From: Corynebacterium doosanense CAU 212 = DSM 45436
Lineage (GTDB): Bacteria > Actinomycetota > Actinomycetes > Mycobacteriales > Mycobacteriaceae
DNA length: 64,000 bases
Assembly (NCBI RefSeq): GCF_000767055.1
Contig: NZ_CP006764.1
Coordinates: forward strand, 1,860,001 to 1,924,000
Reading direction: 5' to 3'
In this document: piece after piece, positions 8,190-17,393 of the stretch
How positions within the stretch are numbered: position 1 is the first letter of the stretch
Layout of the letters: the number at the start of each line of letters is the position of its first letter
Made by a program: the position numbers and the translations under genes
The notes under the pieces: model-generated
Seen by the model: the letters and a program-made list of their open reading frames with translations, nothing else
The model's database searches: none
What the model was told of the DNA's origin: nothing

Positions 8190-8578
8190 AGCTGTGCCTT
8201 TCCGTCGCGGAAGACGAGGTAGGCGTGGATCGTCGCGCCGATTCCGGCCACGACGGCCACCCAGGTGGGCAAGTCCGCGAAAAAGAAGATGCCGATCCAG
8301 GCCCATGCACCCAGGAGGAGCGGGCTCCAGGACCCTTCGCTCCCGGTGCGCTGCAGGCGGGTGTCGCTGACGTAGGAGCGAAGAACCATCATCGCGGCGA
8401 TGAAGATCAGAACACCGCTGTATCTCACCAGGTAGTTCTCGAAGCTGGTGAGTGCCACGGCCACCCCGTATGTCAGGGACAACAGGATCACCGCCCACTG
8501 CTGCGGTCGGAACTGCATCTCGCGGGTGACCTCGTCGACCACCCCGAGTTCTTCCCTGGCCTGCTCCACCGTTTTCAT
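8186..8578 (-). CDS. Small membrane protein with three to four helices
   Basis: A 130-residue protein with a charged amphipathic N-terminus (MKTVEQAREELGVVDEVTREM), then helices at about residues 27-47, 55-67 and a hairpin at 86-122. No family recognised. I chose ATG 8578 over GTG 8587 because the minus strand reads TAAGGT-GCCAAGC-ATG, a -10 box with exactly seven bases to the start codon and no ribosome-binding site. It is the first gene of a two-gene unit with the winged-helix regulator, so it could act as a sensor or target of that regulator; this is only suggested by coupling. Confidence 0.75.
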   Translation of the reverse strand: MKTVEQAREELGVVDEVTREMQFRPQQWAVILLSLTYGVAVALTSFENYLVRYSGVLIFIAAMMVLRSYVSDTRLQRTGSEGSWSPLLLGAWAWIGIFFFADLPTWVAVVAGIGATIHAYLVFRDGKAQL

Positions 8579-8588
8579 GCTTGGCACC

Positions 8589-9098
8589 TTATCCGACGGG
8601 TACCACCTTGTCAGGGTCGCCCAGATACGGCCCGGCGACGAGCAAAACCGCGAAGGCCACCACCGCGAGGAGCGACACCCACAGCAGCAGCCGGTGCGGC
8701 AGTAACCGCGCGATTCCTACGCCGATCACCGCGCCGAGGACGTTGAGCATCACGTCGGTCACGTCCGTGCGCCCGAGGGCGAAGGCGTACTGGGTGACCT
8801 CGATGGCCACGCTGAACACGGCCGCCGCCCCGATCGCCTGACTGGAGCGCAGCAGCGTCGCCAGCAGCCATCCCAGCGGAACAAAGAAGGCCACGTTGCC
8901 CACGGCGTCGAAAAGCGGGCCGAACCACGTCTCCGACCGGGCCCACGCCTCAAACGGAACGAGGCGCAGCTCGCGGACGTGCTGGTTGGCCGGGTCCCAC
9001 AGGTAGCCGATCCGGAAGAAGGACTTACCCGTGGTCAGGGCGAGGATGACCAGCGCATACGCGCCGGTCAACGCCCATCTAGCCGTTCTTGGCCACAC
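8589..9098 (-). CDS. VanZ-like membrane protein
   Basis: A protein of about 169 residues with four to five membrane helices and the VanZ-family signature region: an N-terminal helix, LRLVPFEAW, then [21 protein letters not shown] and a later [24 protein letters not shown]. VanZ relatives give low-level teicoplanin resistance in the vanA cluster, but most chromosomal members have unknown roles. GTG 9098 is the only plausible start; it lies within the 3' end of ileS (20-base overlap in another frame), so the gene is probably transcribed with ileS. A TTG at 9071 is the alternative. Confidence 0.8.
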   Translation of the reverse strand: MWPRTARWALTGAYALVILALTTGKSFFRIGYLWDPANQHVRELRLVPFEAWARSETWFGPLFDAVGNVAFFVPLGWLLATLLRSSQAIGAAAVFSVAIEVTQYAFALGRTDVTDVMLNVLGAVIGVGIARLLPHRLLLWVSLLAVVAFAVLLVAGPYLGDPDKVVPVG

Positions 9099-12000
9099 GG
9101 ACCTTGACTCCCTTGACCACGTCGTGGCCGTCATCGACCTCGTCGGTGGTGACAGTGAAGTCCGTCGCCAGGGTCTCGGCGGCGATGTGGTCGGAGTGAC
9201 GCTGTGCCCACTCCTTCTTCTCCGCCGGCACGCTCAGCAGCGCGCTGATGCGGTCCGAGACCTCGAAGCCGGAGTTCTTGCGGGCGTCCTGGATGCCACG
9301 GATGACGTCGGCGGCCCAGCCCTCGGCCTCGAGCTCCTCCGTGACGTCCCTGTCAAGGACGACGAGGCCGTCAAGGCCGTCGATACGCGCCGTCGAATCC
9401 GGGTCCGCGGCCACGAGGCGCTCGGTGAACTCCTCGGGTTGGAGCTCGATGCCGTCGGCGACGACCGTCTCGCCGTGGCGCTCATAGTTGCCTGACTTGA
9501 CGGCCTTGATCACGCGCTGGACGTCGCGGCCCAGGCGCGGGCCGGCGGCCTTGCCGTTGACGACGACCTCGAAGGTGCCCGCCGAGTCGACGTCGTCGGT
9601 GAGCTCGACCTCCTTGACATTGACCTCGTCGCGGATGATGTCGGAGAACTCCGCCAAGCGCCCGGAGTCAGGCATGGCGACCGTGAGCTTCGGCAGCGGC
9701 AGGCGGTTGCGCAGCTTGTTCGACTTGCGCACGGAGCTGGCCGCGGAGCAGACGCCGCGGATGGCGTCCATCGTCTCCACGAGCGCCGCGTCCGCCGGGA
9801 TGGAGGCCGGGTCCGGGAAGTCGGTGAGGTGCACAGAGCGCCCCCCTGTCAGGCCTCGCCAGATGACCTCGGTGACCATGGGCAGCAGCGGCGCGACGGT
9901 GCGGGTGAGCACCTCGAGCACGGTGTAGAGCGTATTGAACGCCTCCGGGTTCTCGTCCTCGCCGCCCCAGAACCGATCACGCGAGCGACGCACGTACCAG
10001 TTGGTGAGCACGTCCGCGAACAGGCGCAGTTCCTCCGTGGCTGCGGCGATGTCGGTGTTGTCCAGATGCTTCTCGACGCCCGCCACCAGGTCGTGCAGCT
10101 TGGCCAGGATGTAGCGGTCCAGCACGTTCGTCGAGGACGTGTCGAACTCCGCCTCCCGGGAGCTGTAGAGCTGCAGGAAGGTGTACGCGTTCCAGATCGG
10201 CAGGATCGCCTGGCGCACGCCGTCGCGGATGCCCTGCTCCGTGACGATGAGGTTGCCACCGCGCAGGATCGGCGAGGACATGAGGAACCAGCGCATCGCG
10301 TCGGAGCCGTCGCGGTCGAAGACCTCGTTGACGTTGGGGTAGTTGCCCTTCGACTTGGACATCTTCTGCCCGTCGTCACCCAGCACGATGCCGTGCGCCA
10401 CCACCTTGGAGAACGCCGGGCGGTCGAACAGGCCCACGCTGAGCACGTGCAGCAGGTAGAACCAGCCACGGGTCTGCCCGATGTACTCGACGATGAAGTC
10501 CGCCGGGTGATGGTCCTCGAACCACTCCTTGTTCTCGAAGGGGTAGTGGAACTGCGCGAACGGCATGGAGCCCGAGTCGAACCACACGTCAAGGACGTCG
10601 GTGACACGCCGCATGGTCGATTTGCCCGTGGGATCATCCGGGTTCGGACGAGTCAGATCGTCGATGTACGGGCGGTGCAGGGAATCCGGACGGGTGCCGA
10701 AGTCACGCTCCAGCTCGTCTAGGGATCCGTAGACGTCGACACGCGGGTAGTTCTCGTCGTCCGAGACCCACACCGGGATCGGCGAACCCCAGTAACGCGT
10801 GCGCGAAATGTTCCAGTCACGCGCCCCCTCCAGCCAGCGGCCGAACTGCCCGTCCCGTACATGCTCCGGCAGCCACTCGATGCCCTCGTGGTTGAGCTCC
10901 ACCATGCGCTCACGGATGGCCACCACGTCGACGAACCAGCTGGGCAGCGCCATGTAGATGAGCGGCTCACCCGAACGCCACGAGTGCGGGTAGGAGTGCT
11001 CGATGGTCTGGTGCCGCAGTACCCGGCCCGCCGCCTTGAGATCCCTGATGATGTCCTTGTTCGCGTCGAACACCAGCTGACCCTCGTACGGCTTGACAAG
11101 GGACGTGAACTTGCCGTCCATGTCCACCGGGATCACCAGCGAAATGTCGTACTTGTTCGTCGTGTTCATGTCGTCCTCACCGAACGCCGGCGCCTGGTGC
11201 ACCACACCCGTGCCGTCCTCGGTGGTGACGTAGTCCGCCAGCAGGATCTGGAACGCGTTCTCGTGGTCGGCGAAGAAGTCGAACACCGGCTCATAGGTCA
11301 GGCCCTCGAGCTGCGCGCCCTTCAGCGCGACGACGACCTCGCGGTCCTCCCCCAGCTCCTGCGCGTAGGCGCCGACCAGCGGCTCCGCCAGGAGATACTG
11401 CTTCCCGTCCGTCGCCTTCACCACGACGTAGTCGACCTCCGGGTGCACCGCCAGCGCCAGGTTCGACGGCAGCGTCCACGGGGTGGTGGTCCACGCGAGG
11501 GCCGCGGTGTCGCGAAGAACCGGGTTGTCGGCGAGGGTCTGCTCGGCGGTCGAACCCGGCCGCGCCCCAGTCAGGGGTAGGGTCACGGTGAGTGTCGGGT
11601 CCTGACGCATCTTGTAGGAGTCGTCGAGACGCGTCTCCTGATTCGACAGCGGCGTGTGCTCCGCCCAGGAGTACGGCAGGACACGGAACCCCTGGTAGAT
11701 CAGGCCCTTGTCGTAGAGCTGCTTGAACGCCCAGATGACCGACTCCATGTAGGAGAGGTCCATCGTCTTGTAGCCGCCGTCGAAATCGACCCAGCGCGCC
11801 TGGCGGGTGACGTAGTCCTTCCACTCCTCCGTGTACCGCAGCACCGAGCTCGCGCAGTACTCGTTGAACTTCGCCAGACCCATCTCCTCGATCTGACCCT
11901 TGTCCGTGATGCCCAGCTGCTTCTCCGCCTCCAGCTCCGCCGGCAGGCCGTGGGTGTCCCAGCCGAACACACGCGGAACGTGGAAGCCGCGCATCGTCTT

Positions 12001-12249
12001 GTAGCGGGGGATGATGTCCTTGACATAGCCAGTCAGGAGGTGCCCGTAGTGAGGCAGACCGTTGGCGAACGGAGGGCCATCGTAGAAGACGAACTCCTCG
12101 GCCTCACTACGGTTGTCGAGCGACGCCTTGAACGTGTCGTTCTCGGCCCAGTACTTGAGGACGTTCTCCTCCATGTCAGGGAATCTGCTCGATCCGCCCG
12201 ACATGTCGACCTTCGGATATACCCCGCCGACCTTGTCTTCCGTGCTCAT
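9079..12249 (-). CDS. ileS: Isoleucyl-tRNA synthetase, eukaryote-like type
   Basis: Class I aminoacyl-tRNA synthetase that charges tRNA-Ile, with a CP1 editing domain. The protein has 1056 residues. The adenylate motif is HYGH (residues 67-70) in [14 protein letters not shown], and KMSKSKGN lies near residue 629. The HYGH form and the absence of a C-terminal zinc finger are marks of the eukaryote-like (IleS2-type) branch, as in mycobacteria; that branch is known for low mupirocin sensitivity. I chose ATG 12249 because GAAGGA sits eight bases upstream; longer starts would run into the T-box leader. Expression is expected to respond to uncharged tRNA-Ile through that leader. Confidence 0.96.
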   Translation of the reverse strand: MSTEDKVGGVYPKVDMSGGSSRFPDMEENVLKYWAENDTFKASLDNRSEAEEFVFYDGPPFANGLPHYGHLLTGYVKDIIPRYKTMRGFHVPRVFGWDTHGLPAELEAEKQLGITDKGQIEEMGLAKFNEYCASSVLRYTEEWKDYVTRQARWVDFDGGYKTMDLSYMESVIWAFKQLYDKGLIYQGFRVLPYSWAEHTPLSNQETRLDDSYKMRQDPTLTVTLPLTGARPGSTAEQTLADNPVLRDTAALAWTTTPWTLPSNLALAVHPEVDYVVVKATDGKQYLLAEPLVGAYAQELGEDREVVVALKGAQLEGLTYEPVFDFFADHENAFQILLADYVTTEDGTGVVHQAPAFGEDDMNTTNKYDISLVIPVDMDGKFTSLVKPYEGQLVFDANKDIIRDLKAAGRVLRHQTIEHSYPHSWRSGEPLIYMALPSWFVDVVAIRERMVELNHEGIEWLPEHVRDGQFGRWLEGARDWNISRTRYWGSPIPVWVSDDENYPRVDVYGSLDELERDFGTRPDSLHRPYIDDLTRPNPDDPTGKSTMRRVTDVLDVWFDSGSMPFAQFHYPFENKEWFEDHHPADFIVEYIGQTRGWFYLLHVLSVGLFDRPAFSKVVAHGIVLGDDGQKMSKSKGNYPNVNEVFDRDGSDAMRWFLMSSPILRGGNLIVTEQGIRDGVRQAILPIWNAYTFLQLYSSREAEFDTSSTNVLDRYILAKLHDLVAGVEKHLDNTDIAAATEELRLFADVLTNWYVRRSRDRFWGGEDENPEAFNTLYTVLEVLTRTVAPLLPMVTEVIWRGLTGGRSVHLTDFPDPASIPADAALVETMDAIRGVCSAASSVRKSNKLRNRLPLPKLTVAMPDSGRLAEFSDIIRDEVNVKEVELTDDVDSAGTFEVVVNGKAAGPRLGRDVQRVIKAVKSGNYERHGETVVADGIELQPEEFTERLVAADPDSTARIDGLDGLVVLDRDVTEELEAEGWAADVIRGIQDARKNSGFEVSDRISALLSVPAEKKEWAQRHSDHIAAETLATDFTVTTDEVDDGHDVVKGVKVRVAKNG

Positions 12250-12269
12250 CTGTTCCATCCTTCGCCTAC

Positions 12270-12455
12270 ACCGGTTAGCTGCCGTGTACGGGGACGCAGT
12301 CATTCCTGCGCGGTACCACCCCGCTTGGGCCCCTAGTGGAGGGCCCCGCTTCGTTGTGTGGAGAAGGAGGTGTCGGTCCCACCCGTCCGGTTCTACTGGG
12401 CCGCCAGGGCTGTTCTTCCGGATTGCTCCCCGGTGATGGCCGGATCGTCGCGTCG
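12270..12455 (-). promoter_or_regulatory. T-box riboswitch leader of ileS
   Basis: On the minus strand the conserved T-box TGGTACCGCG occupies 12318-12309, preceded by GGGG. Upstream, a compact GC-rich stem I region carries AUC (complement of 12435-12437), an isoleucine codon, in the right place for a specifier. The T-box lies only about 60 bases from the start codon, and no T-tailed terminator is seen, which fits the translational T-boxes known for actinobacterial ileS: uncharged tRNA-Ile would open a sequestrator and free the GAAGGA site. The outer limits are approximate. T-box sequence and gene identity together make this call firm; the exact stem I fold was not computed. Confidence 0.9.
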
Positions 12456-12461
12456 CCTAGC

Positions 12462-12467
12462 ACTATA
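12462..12467 (-). promoter_or_regulatory. -10 box of ileS
   Basis: TATAGT on the minus strand, just upstream of the T-box leader, in the context GTGTATAGTGCT. It fits TANNNT and would start the transcript near 12455, giving a leader of about 205 bases. Confidence 0.55.
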
Positions 12468-12574
12468 CACCGCCCGGCGCATGCCCGGTGCCTCGCAGTA
12501 TGTGGAGAACCCCGCGTATCGACGGCTGTCCACAGCCCCACGCTTCCCGACGCTTCCCGCCCACCCCTTCGCCC

Positions 12575-12580
12575 TACAGT
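12575..12580 (+). promoter_or_regulatory. -10 box of the HNH endonuclease gene
   Basis: TACAGT followed by exactly seven bases (CCAGCTC) and the ATG at 12588. No ribosome-binding site is present, so a leaderless mRNA is predicted. Confidence 0.5.
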
Positions 12581-12587
12581 CCAGCTC

Positions 12588-13754
12588 ATGGGAATCGACG
12601 AGATGCTGGCCGCCGTGGCCGTGCGGGGTGTGGAGCTGGTGCGCCACTGCCGCCACGTCGCCGACACCAGCGCGCGGGCACGCGTCGAGATCGCCGAACG
12701 TTTCTCCCTCCCCGGCGCCACCGCCGGCCGCTGGCTCAACCTCGCCGCCGAACTCCTCGGCCCGCTCGACGACGAATCCGAAAGCTCCCTCCGCGCGCGC
12801 ACCGTCTCCCGCGCCGAGGACCTGGGGTTGAGCATCGACGTACTGCTGGCCATCAACACGGCTCTGCGGTACCGCCACGTCGACGCGCCATTGTCGAAGG
12901 AGGCACTGCGGGCGGAGCTTGTCGAGAAGTCGGCCGGCCTTAGCGTCGACCATGTCAAGGCCATGGCCAGCGCGCGGGTCCGGGAAGTCAATGACGGGCT
13001 CGCGCCCAAGACCGACCGGGTGCGCCGCTACTTCCGCGCCTCCCGGACCACCGACGCCCTGGGCATGCGCCACGCCCACCTCTACCTCCCCGAGGACGAC
13101 CTGGCTGCGCTGGAGCGGGATCTGCATGAACGCGCCGTCGAGATGCGGAAATCAGACGAGTCCCTCACCCATCAGCAGGCCATGGCCGACGCACTCATCC
13201 ACCGCGCCGGGGCGTCCGGCTCCTCCCCGTGGCTGCAACCGGCGGTGCTCATCACCATGGACGACCTGGAGAACCGCGGAGACGGCATGTTCGCCACCAC
13301 CGACGGCACCCTCATCACCGCCGCCGAATACGCCGCGCAGAAACTCGCCCCATATGGACTCTGCCTCCTCTACGACGCCGATGCCCAACCCGTCGACCTC
13401 TTCCGCACCTCACGATTCGCCAACGACAAACAACGCGCCATGATCAACATTGACCAACTCCTGTGCGCCGACCCCCACTGCACCCACACCGCCGCGACCT
13501 CCCAGGTCCACCACTCCACCCCCTGGGCACGCGGCGGCAACACCAACCTGTCCAACCTCCTCGGCGCCTGCGCCACCCACAACGCCCAGAACGATGACCA
13601 TCCCGGCACCGCACGGAACGGAAAACTCCAACACTGCCCCGACACCGGCCGCGCCGGCTGGAAACCACCCGACGGCGGGCCGATGCAGTTCAACCCCCAC
13701 CCCATCACCAAGCGGTCGGGCCGGAACTGGGCCCTGTCAGTCACCCGGAGATAG
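12588..13754 (+). CDS. DUF222 / HNH endonuclease domain protein (13E12-type)
   Basis: A 388-residue protein of the actinobacterial DUF222-HNH family (called 13E12 repeat proteins in mycobacteria). The N-terminal three quarters is the helical DUF222 region. The C-terminal HNH nuclease (about residues 287-345) has the pattern CADPHC...SQVHHSTPWARGGNTNLSNLLGACATHN, with the zinc-type cysteines and the HH and N/H residues of the beta-beta-alpha-metal fold intact. The family is multicopy in many actinobacteria; its role is not established and DNA cleavage is inferred from the motif. The start rests on the TACAGT box seven bases upstream. It stands alone between the ileS leader and a terminator. 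Confidence 0.88.
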   Translation: MGIDEMLAAVAVRGVELVRHCRHVADTSARARVEIAERFSLPGATAGRWLNLAAELLGPLDDESESSLRARTVSRAEDLGLSIDVLLAINTALRYRHVDAPLSKEALRAELVEKSAGLSVDHVKAMASARVREVNDGLAPKTDRVRRYFRASRTTDALGMRHAHLYLPEDDLAALERDLHERAVEMRKSDESLTHQQAMADALIHRAGASGSSPWLQPAVLITMDDLENRGDGMFATTDGTLITAAEYAAQKLAPYGLCLLYDADAQPVDLFRTSRFANDKQRAMINIDQLLCADPHCTHTAATSQVHHSTPWARGGNTNLSNLLGACATHNAQNDDHPGTARNGKLQHCPDTGRAGWKPPDGGPMQFNPHPITKRSGRNWALSVTRR

Positions 13755-13770
13755 TCCCAAGACACAAAAA

Positions 13771-13798
13771 TGCTCCCCACCACGACGGGCGGGGAGCA
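13771..13798 (-). terminator. Terminator of wag31, also behind the HNH gene
   Basis: TGCTCCCC...GGGGAGCA with a 12-base loop. On the minus strand it is followed by five T, so it should end wag31 transcripts; it also lies 16 bases after the HNH stop on the plus strand. Confidence 0.75.
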
Positions 13799-13812
13799 CT
13801 CAGTGCTGCGGT

Positions 13813-14862
13813 CTACTTGTTGTCAGACGCAACGTCACCGTTCGGAGCAGACGAGCCGCGGGACTCGAGCTCCTCCAGCTGGGACTGCAGCAGGGTCTTC
13901 AGACGCGTGCGGTACTCACGCTCGAAGGTACGCAGCTCAGCAATGCGGTCCTCGAGAGCGGTCTGCTGCTTGCGCACCGTGTTCATGACCTCGGTGTGCT
14001 TGCGCTCAGCGTCAGCCTGCAGCGCCGCAGCCTTCTCCTCGGCCTGCTTGATCTGCGCCTCCGCGCGGGAGTTGGCGTCAGACGTGGTCTGGGCAGCCTT
14101 CGACTCTGCGTCAGAGACGAGCTTGTTGGCGCGGGACTGCGCCTCGAACGTGGTCTTCTCCGCGTCCTTGGCAGCCTGGTCGAGCTGCGCCCTCGACTTG
14201 GAGTCAGCATCCGCGATCTGCTTCTCAGCGGACGAGCGGGCCTCGTCGAGCATGGAGCGGGACTCCGCCTGTGCCTCGGAGGTGAGACGGTCGGCCATCT
14301 CCTGGGCGAGGCCGAGCACGCGGGCTGCCTGCATGTGGGTCTCGGGGGTGGCGAGCCCGGAAGTGGCTGCTGCCGGTGCGACGTTGGCGGCTGCCGCGGG
14401 GGCGGTGGCCTTGGTGGTCTGCCCGGCGGTGTTGGACTGCTCGCGGGCTGCCTTCAGGTCCGAGTCGAACTTGGCCTTCGCGCTGGAGGCGTCAGTGCGG
14501 GCGCGGTTGGCCTCTTCGCGGGCGGCGCGGGCGTCGGCCTCGGCCTTGTCGGTGGCCTTGCGGGCGTCGGAAAGCTTTGCCTCGTACTCGCGGCGGAGCT
14601 TGTCCTCGATCTCCTTGCGGAGGGACGCCTCGTCCACACGGGACTCGTGGGAGACTGCTGCCCCGGTGCCGACTCCAAGGCCGGCGCCGGCGGTGGCTGC
14701 ACCGGAGGTGGAACGAAGCTGGTCGTTCTCGTCCTGGAGCTGGGTGAGCGTGTCTTCAACGAGATCGAGGAACTGGTCGACCTCGTCCTCGTTGTAGCCC
14801 CGCTTGCCGATCGGCGGCTTGCTAAAAGCAACGTTGTGCACGTCAGCTGGTGTCAACGGCAT
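13813..14862 (-). CDS. wag31: DivIVA/Wag31 polar growth scaffold
   Basis: Coiled-coil protein that marks the cell poles by membrane curvature and recruits the elongation machinery; essential for apical growth in this group (antigen 84 in mycobacteria). The 349-residue sequence begins with the DivIVA lipid-binding domain ([30 protein letters not shown] pattern, up to about residue 50), then a linker and a very long Ala/Glu/Lys/Arg-rich coiled coil (about 75-330), interrupted by a Pro/Ala/Gly/Thr-rich stretch near 145-170. It is the last gene of the dcw region, after yggT, with its own upstream region and a terminator behind. Confidence 0.95.
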   Translation of the reverse strand: MPLTPADVHNVAFSKPPIGKRGYNEDEVDQFLDLVEDTLTQLQDENDQLRSTSGAATAGAGLGVGTGAAVSHESRVDEASLRKEIEDKLRREYEAKLSDARKATDKAEADARAAREEANRARTDASSAKAKFDSDLKAAREQSNTAGQTTKATAPAAAANVAPAAATSGLATPETHMQAARVLGLAQEMADRLTSEAQAESRSMLDEARSSAEKQIADADSKSRAQLDQAAKDAEKTTFEAQSRANKLVSDAESKAAQTTSDANSRAEAQIKQAEEKAAALQADAERKHTEVMNTVRKQQTALEDRIAELRTFEREYRTRLKTLLQSQLEELESRGSSAPNGDVASDNK

Positions 14863-14974
14863 GGTTTCCCCTTCGAGTCAGTTGAGCCCCTGCGGAGCTT
14901 CCTGTGCCGGAGCGCGAGAAGCGCGCGGCACAGAGTGTGTTCGCGAGTTATACGGTTATGTTTACCAGTCTAGT

Positions 14975-14988
14975 TGTCACAGGTGACA
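14975..14988. repeat. Inverted repeat upstream of wag31
   Basis: TGTCAC-AG-GTGACA, a perfect six-base inverted repeat with a two-base spacer, about 115 bases before the wag31 start and overlapping the region just upstream of a possible minus-strand -10 box (TAGACT, 14972-14967). It could be an operator or the remains of a short terminator after yggT. Confidence 0.35.
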
Positions 14989-15068
14989 CTGACCTCCTTG
15001 ACACCCTAGCAAGCAACTACGCCAGCGAACATTCTTGACGATGGGTGCGTCCGCAAAAAGTTGTCCAG

Positions 15069-15362
15069 TTATCGCATAAACACCATCTGGACGAGCACCT
15101 GCAGGACCGCGAGGATGATGAACAGGACGATGACGCTGACGTCGATGCCCACTCCTCCGGTCTGGAGGGGAGGGATCATCCGGCGGAGCGCCTTGACTGG
15201 GGGGTCAGTGGCCACGAAGATCGGCTCCATCACCACGGCGTACCAGCGAGGCGGCCGGAATTGTTTGGAGAAGCTCTGGATCATTTCGGTGATCAGACGG
15301 GCGATGAGCATCAGACTGTAGATGCGCAGGATTAGCAGGAGGATCGTGCCGATGAGGCTCAT
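15069..15362 (-). CDS. yggT: YggT family membrane protein
   Basis: A 97-residue protein with two hydrophobic segments (about 5-27 and 70-95) joined by a loop containing FRPPRWYAVVMEPIFVATDPPVKALRRMIPP. This is the conserved YggT pattern with the TDPP...R.IPP motif. YggT proteins sit in dcw clusters of Gram-positive bacteria between sepF and divIVA and are linked to division or membrane organisation, with no defined activity. The start has AAGGTAGG close upstream; TAAGGT is also eight bases before the ATG, so a leaderless transcript is an alternative, and a hairpin separates it from sepF. Confidence 0.92.
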   Translation of the reverse strand: MSLIGTILLLILRIYSLMLIARLITEMIQSFSKQFRPPRWYAVVMEPIFVATDPPVKALRRMIPPLQTGGVGIDVSVIVLFIILAVLQVLVQMVFMR

Positions 15363-15400
15363 GGGTGCCTACCTTATCGAGAACTCCGGGTAAATGACGA

Positions 15401-15435
15401 ACGCCCCGTCTGACTGTTCCTGTCAGGCGGGGCGT
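15401..15435 (-). terminator. Hairpin between sepF and yggT
   Basis: ACGCCCCG(T)CTGAC pairs with GTCAG(G)CGGGGCGT around a short loop, with one mismatch. It lies 19 bases after the sepF stop and is followed by only a weak T-rich stretch, so it may attenuate rather than fully stop transcription into yggT. Confidence 0.65.
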
Positions 15436-15453
15436 CGGAGCGTGCGGTTGACG

Positions 15454-15933
15454 CTAGCGGATCAGTCCGGCGGCCAGCTGGAGCTCTTCCACGGTGAAGT
15501 CGGCGTTTTCGGGCACGACGGCGAACACGCGACGGTCGGTGTCGAGGCCGCGTACGAGGTTGTGCATCTTGCCGCGGGAGGCGAAGCAGAGCCCCGCGGC
15601 GAAGTCGATGATTCGCTTGGCGACGGCCGAGTCGGTGTCGGTCAGTTCGAAGGTGACGGCGTCTCCGTCGCGGAAGGGCTCGCCGATGCGGGTGGCTTCC
15701 GAGTAGGAGCGGGGCTCGACGGCCACGATCTCAGCTTCGTATTCGCGCGTGGTCAGCGTGGCGGTGGAGGCCCGGTAGCTGCCCCGGGGCTCGTAGGTGT
15801 CGCGCTCGCGCACGTCGGCGGAGTAGCGGGGCGCGTAGGCGGCCGAGCCGTTGTCGGCGTAGTAGGCGTCGTCGAGCTCTTCTGCGGGCGGCGTTAGCCC
15901 GAAGAACTCCTTGGCTTCCTTGATCAGTGACAT
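15454..15933 (-). CDS. sepF: Cell division protein SepF
   Basis: Membrane-associated partner of FtsZ that takes over the tethering role of FtsA, which this cluster lacks. The protein has 159 residues: an amphipathic N-terminal membrane-targeting helix (MSLIKEAKEFFGL), an acidic variable linker to about residue 70, and the C-terminal core (RSYSEATRIGEPFRDGDAVTFEL through ELQLAAGLIR) that dimerises and binds the FtsZ tail. GGAG is present five bases before the ATG. It follows yggS, the usual order in actinobacteria. Confidence 0.95.
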   Translation of the reverse strand: MSLIKEAKEFFGLTPPAEELDDAYYADNGSAAYAPRYSADVRERDTYEPRGSYRASTATLTTREYEAEIVAVEPRSYSEATRIGEPFRDGDAVTFELTDTDSAVAKRIIDFAAGLCFASRGKMHNLVRGLDTDRRVFAVVPENADFTVEELQLAAGLIR

Positions 15934-15969
15934 GTGTGCTCCGTTGTGTCGTGGCCGGGGTATTGCGGA

Positions 15970-16659
15970 TCACGCTACTGGTCGGGGTCCGAGAATATCC
16001 GTTCCGACACGCACGATATCGCTGCCTGAAGATATTGCGGCCTCCATGTCGCCGGACATTCCGGCGGAGAGCCGCAACCCCTCCCCTAAACCGTCAACCA
16101 GCGCTTTAGCGTTGCGGAAGACCTCGCCCGGGTCCGCGCCGATGGGCGGCACCACCATGAGCCCCGCCAGGGTCAGGCCGTCGGTGGCGCGCACTGCGTC
16201 GGCCAGTTCCGGCAGGTCTGATTCGACCGCGCCGCCCCGGCTGAGATCCCCGTCGACGGACCACTGGATGAAACATTCAAGGGCCTTCGTCCGTGACCCA
16301 CTGTCAAGCGCGTTCCTGACTCCTCTGTCAAGCGCCTCCACCAGCTTGACCGTCCCCACGGAGTGGCAGGCGCTGGCCCAGCGGGCGACGGAGTTGGCTT
16401 TCTTCGTCTGAATCTGGCCGATCATGTGGAAGTTCAGGCCGGGCAGTTCCCCTGACTTGGCGCGCGCCTCCTGCTCCCGGTTCTCTCCCACGTCGGTGAT
16501 GCCGAGTTCGGCGAGCAGGGCGATGTCGGCGGCGGGGTGGAATTTGGTGACGGGCAGCAGCTGCACGCTGCCTGCTTCGCGCCCCGCGGCGGCTTCGACG
16601 GCGGCGATGCGCTCCCTGACTTGGGAGAGGTTGGTCCGGAGGTCGTCGATACGCGTCAT
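15970..16659 (-). CDS. yggS: YggS/PLPBP pyridoxal-phosphate homeostasis protein
   Basis: A 229-residue single-domain alanine-racemase-fold protein that binds pyridoxal 5'-phosphate and balances its supply. The PLP lysine lies in LLPVTKFHPA, followed by GENREQEA and FHMIGQIQTKK, then the phosphate-binding end SGSDIVRVGTDILGPR; all are family hallmarks. I start at ATG 16659, which overlaps the pgeF stop by four bases (ATGA), rather than at the GTG/ATG further up. The gene sits between pgeF and sepF, as in many Gram-positive dcw clusters. Confidence 0.94.
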   Translation of the reverse strand: MTRIDDLRTNLSQVRERIAAVEAAAGREAGSVQLLPVTKFHPAADIALLAELGITDVGENREQEARAKSGELPGLNFHMIGQIQTKKANSVARWASACHSVGTVKLVEALDRGVRNALDSGSRTKALECFIQWSVDGDLSRGGAVESDLPELADAVRATDGLTLAGLMVVPPIGADPGEVFRNAKALVDGLGEGLRLSAGMSGDMEAAISSGSDIVRVGTDILGPRPVA

Positions 16660-17384
16660 GGGAGCCACACCAGCCCTGCCTGTCGGCCGGTGACGCCGTC
16701 GCGTCGGTAGGAGAAGAAGGTGTCATCGGCGATGGTGCAGCGGGGGTCGACGTGGATGTTGCTGACCCCGAGGTCCCGCAGCTGGCGCACCAGCCCGGCA
16801 CGGACGTCGATGCCGGCGGTGCCGTCGAGGGTGCGGGTGCGCGACCCGGGAAGATGCTTCTCGACGTCCGCGGCCATCTCGTCCGGAACCTCGTAACGCT
16901 GTCCGGAGGCGGCGGGCCCGAGGAGGACCTGGATGGTGCCGGGGCGGGCCCCCTTGTCAAGCATCTTCTCCACCGTCAGGCGCACGATGCCGTTGCGCGC
17001 GCCGATCCTGCCGGCGTGGGCAGCAGCAACGACGCCGTGGGTGTGGTCGGAGAGCAGGACCGGGACGCAGTCGGCCACGAGGACGGCCAGGGCGAGGCCG
17101 CGGGTGGTGGTGACCAGGGCGTCGGTGGCCGGGACGGGCTCGGAGCTCGGCTCATCCACGACGGTGACGGTGTTGGTGTGCAGCTGCTCCATCCAGACGA
17201 TCCGGGCCGGATCCAGCCCCACCGAGCTGGCGAGGCGTCGACGGTTCTCCCTGACTAGGGAGGAGTCGTCCCCCACGTGTCCGCCGAGGTTGAAGGAGTC
17301 GTACGGGGACGACGACGCCCCGCCGACACGGTTGGTGAAGACCATGCGGGCGGGGCGGTCGAGGGTTGACGCTAAGTCAGGCAT
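16656..17384 (-). CDS. pgeF: Purine nucleoside phosphorylase / laccase-domain protein (PgeF/YfiH)
   Basis: A 242-residue member of the multicopper polyphenol oxidase-like (DUF152) family. The metal-binding residues are visible: LVADCVPVLL with the Cys, VVAAAHAGRIGARNGIV with the His, and WMEQLHTNTV. In E. coli the homologue removes wrongly incorporated L-Ser from the UDP-MurNAc-peptide, which fits its position right after ftsZ; other members act as zinc-dependent purine nucleoside phosphorylases. The substrate here is not fixed by sequence. The ATG lies nine bases after the ftsZ stop. Confidence 0.88.
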   Translation of the reverse strand: MPDLASTLDRPARMVFTNRVGGASSSPYDSFNLGGHVGDDSSLVRENRRRLASSVGLDPARIVWMEQLHTNTVTVVDEPSSEPVPATDALVTTTRGLALAVLVADCVPVLLSDHTHGVVAAAHAGRIGARNGIVRLTVEKMLDKGARPGTIQVLLGPAASGQRYEVPDEMAADVEKHLPGSRTRTLDGTAGIDVRAGLVRQLRDLGVSNIHVDPRCTIADDTFFSYRRDGVTGRQAGLVWLP

Positions 17385-17393
17385 GACCCCAAG

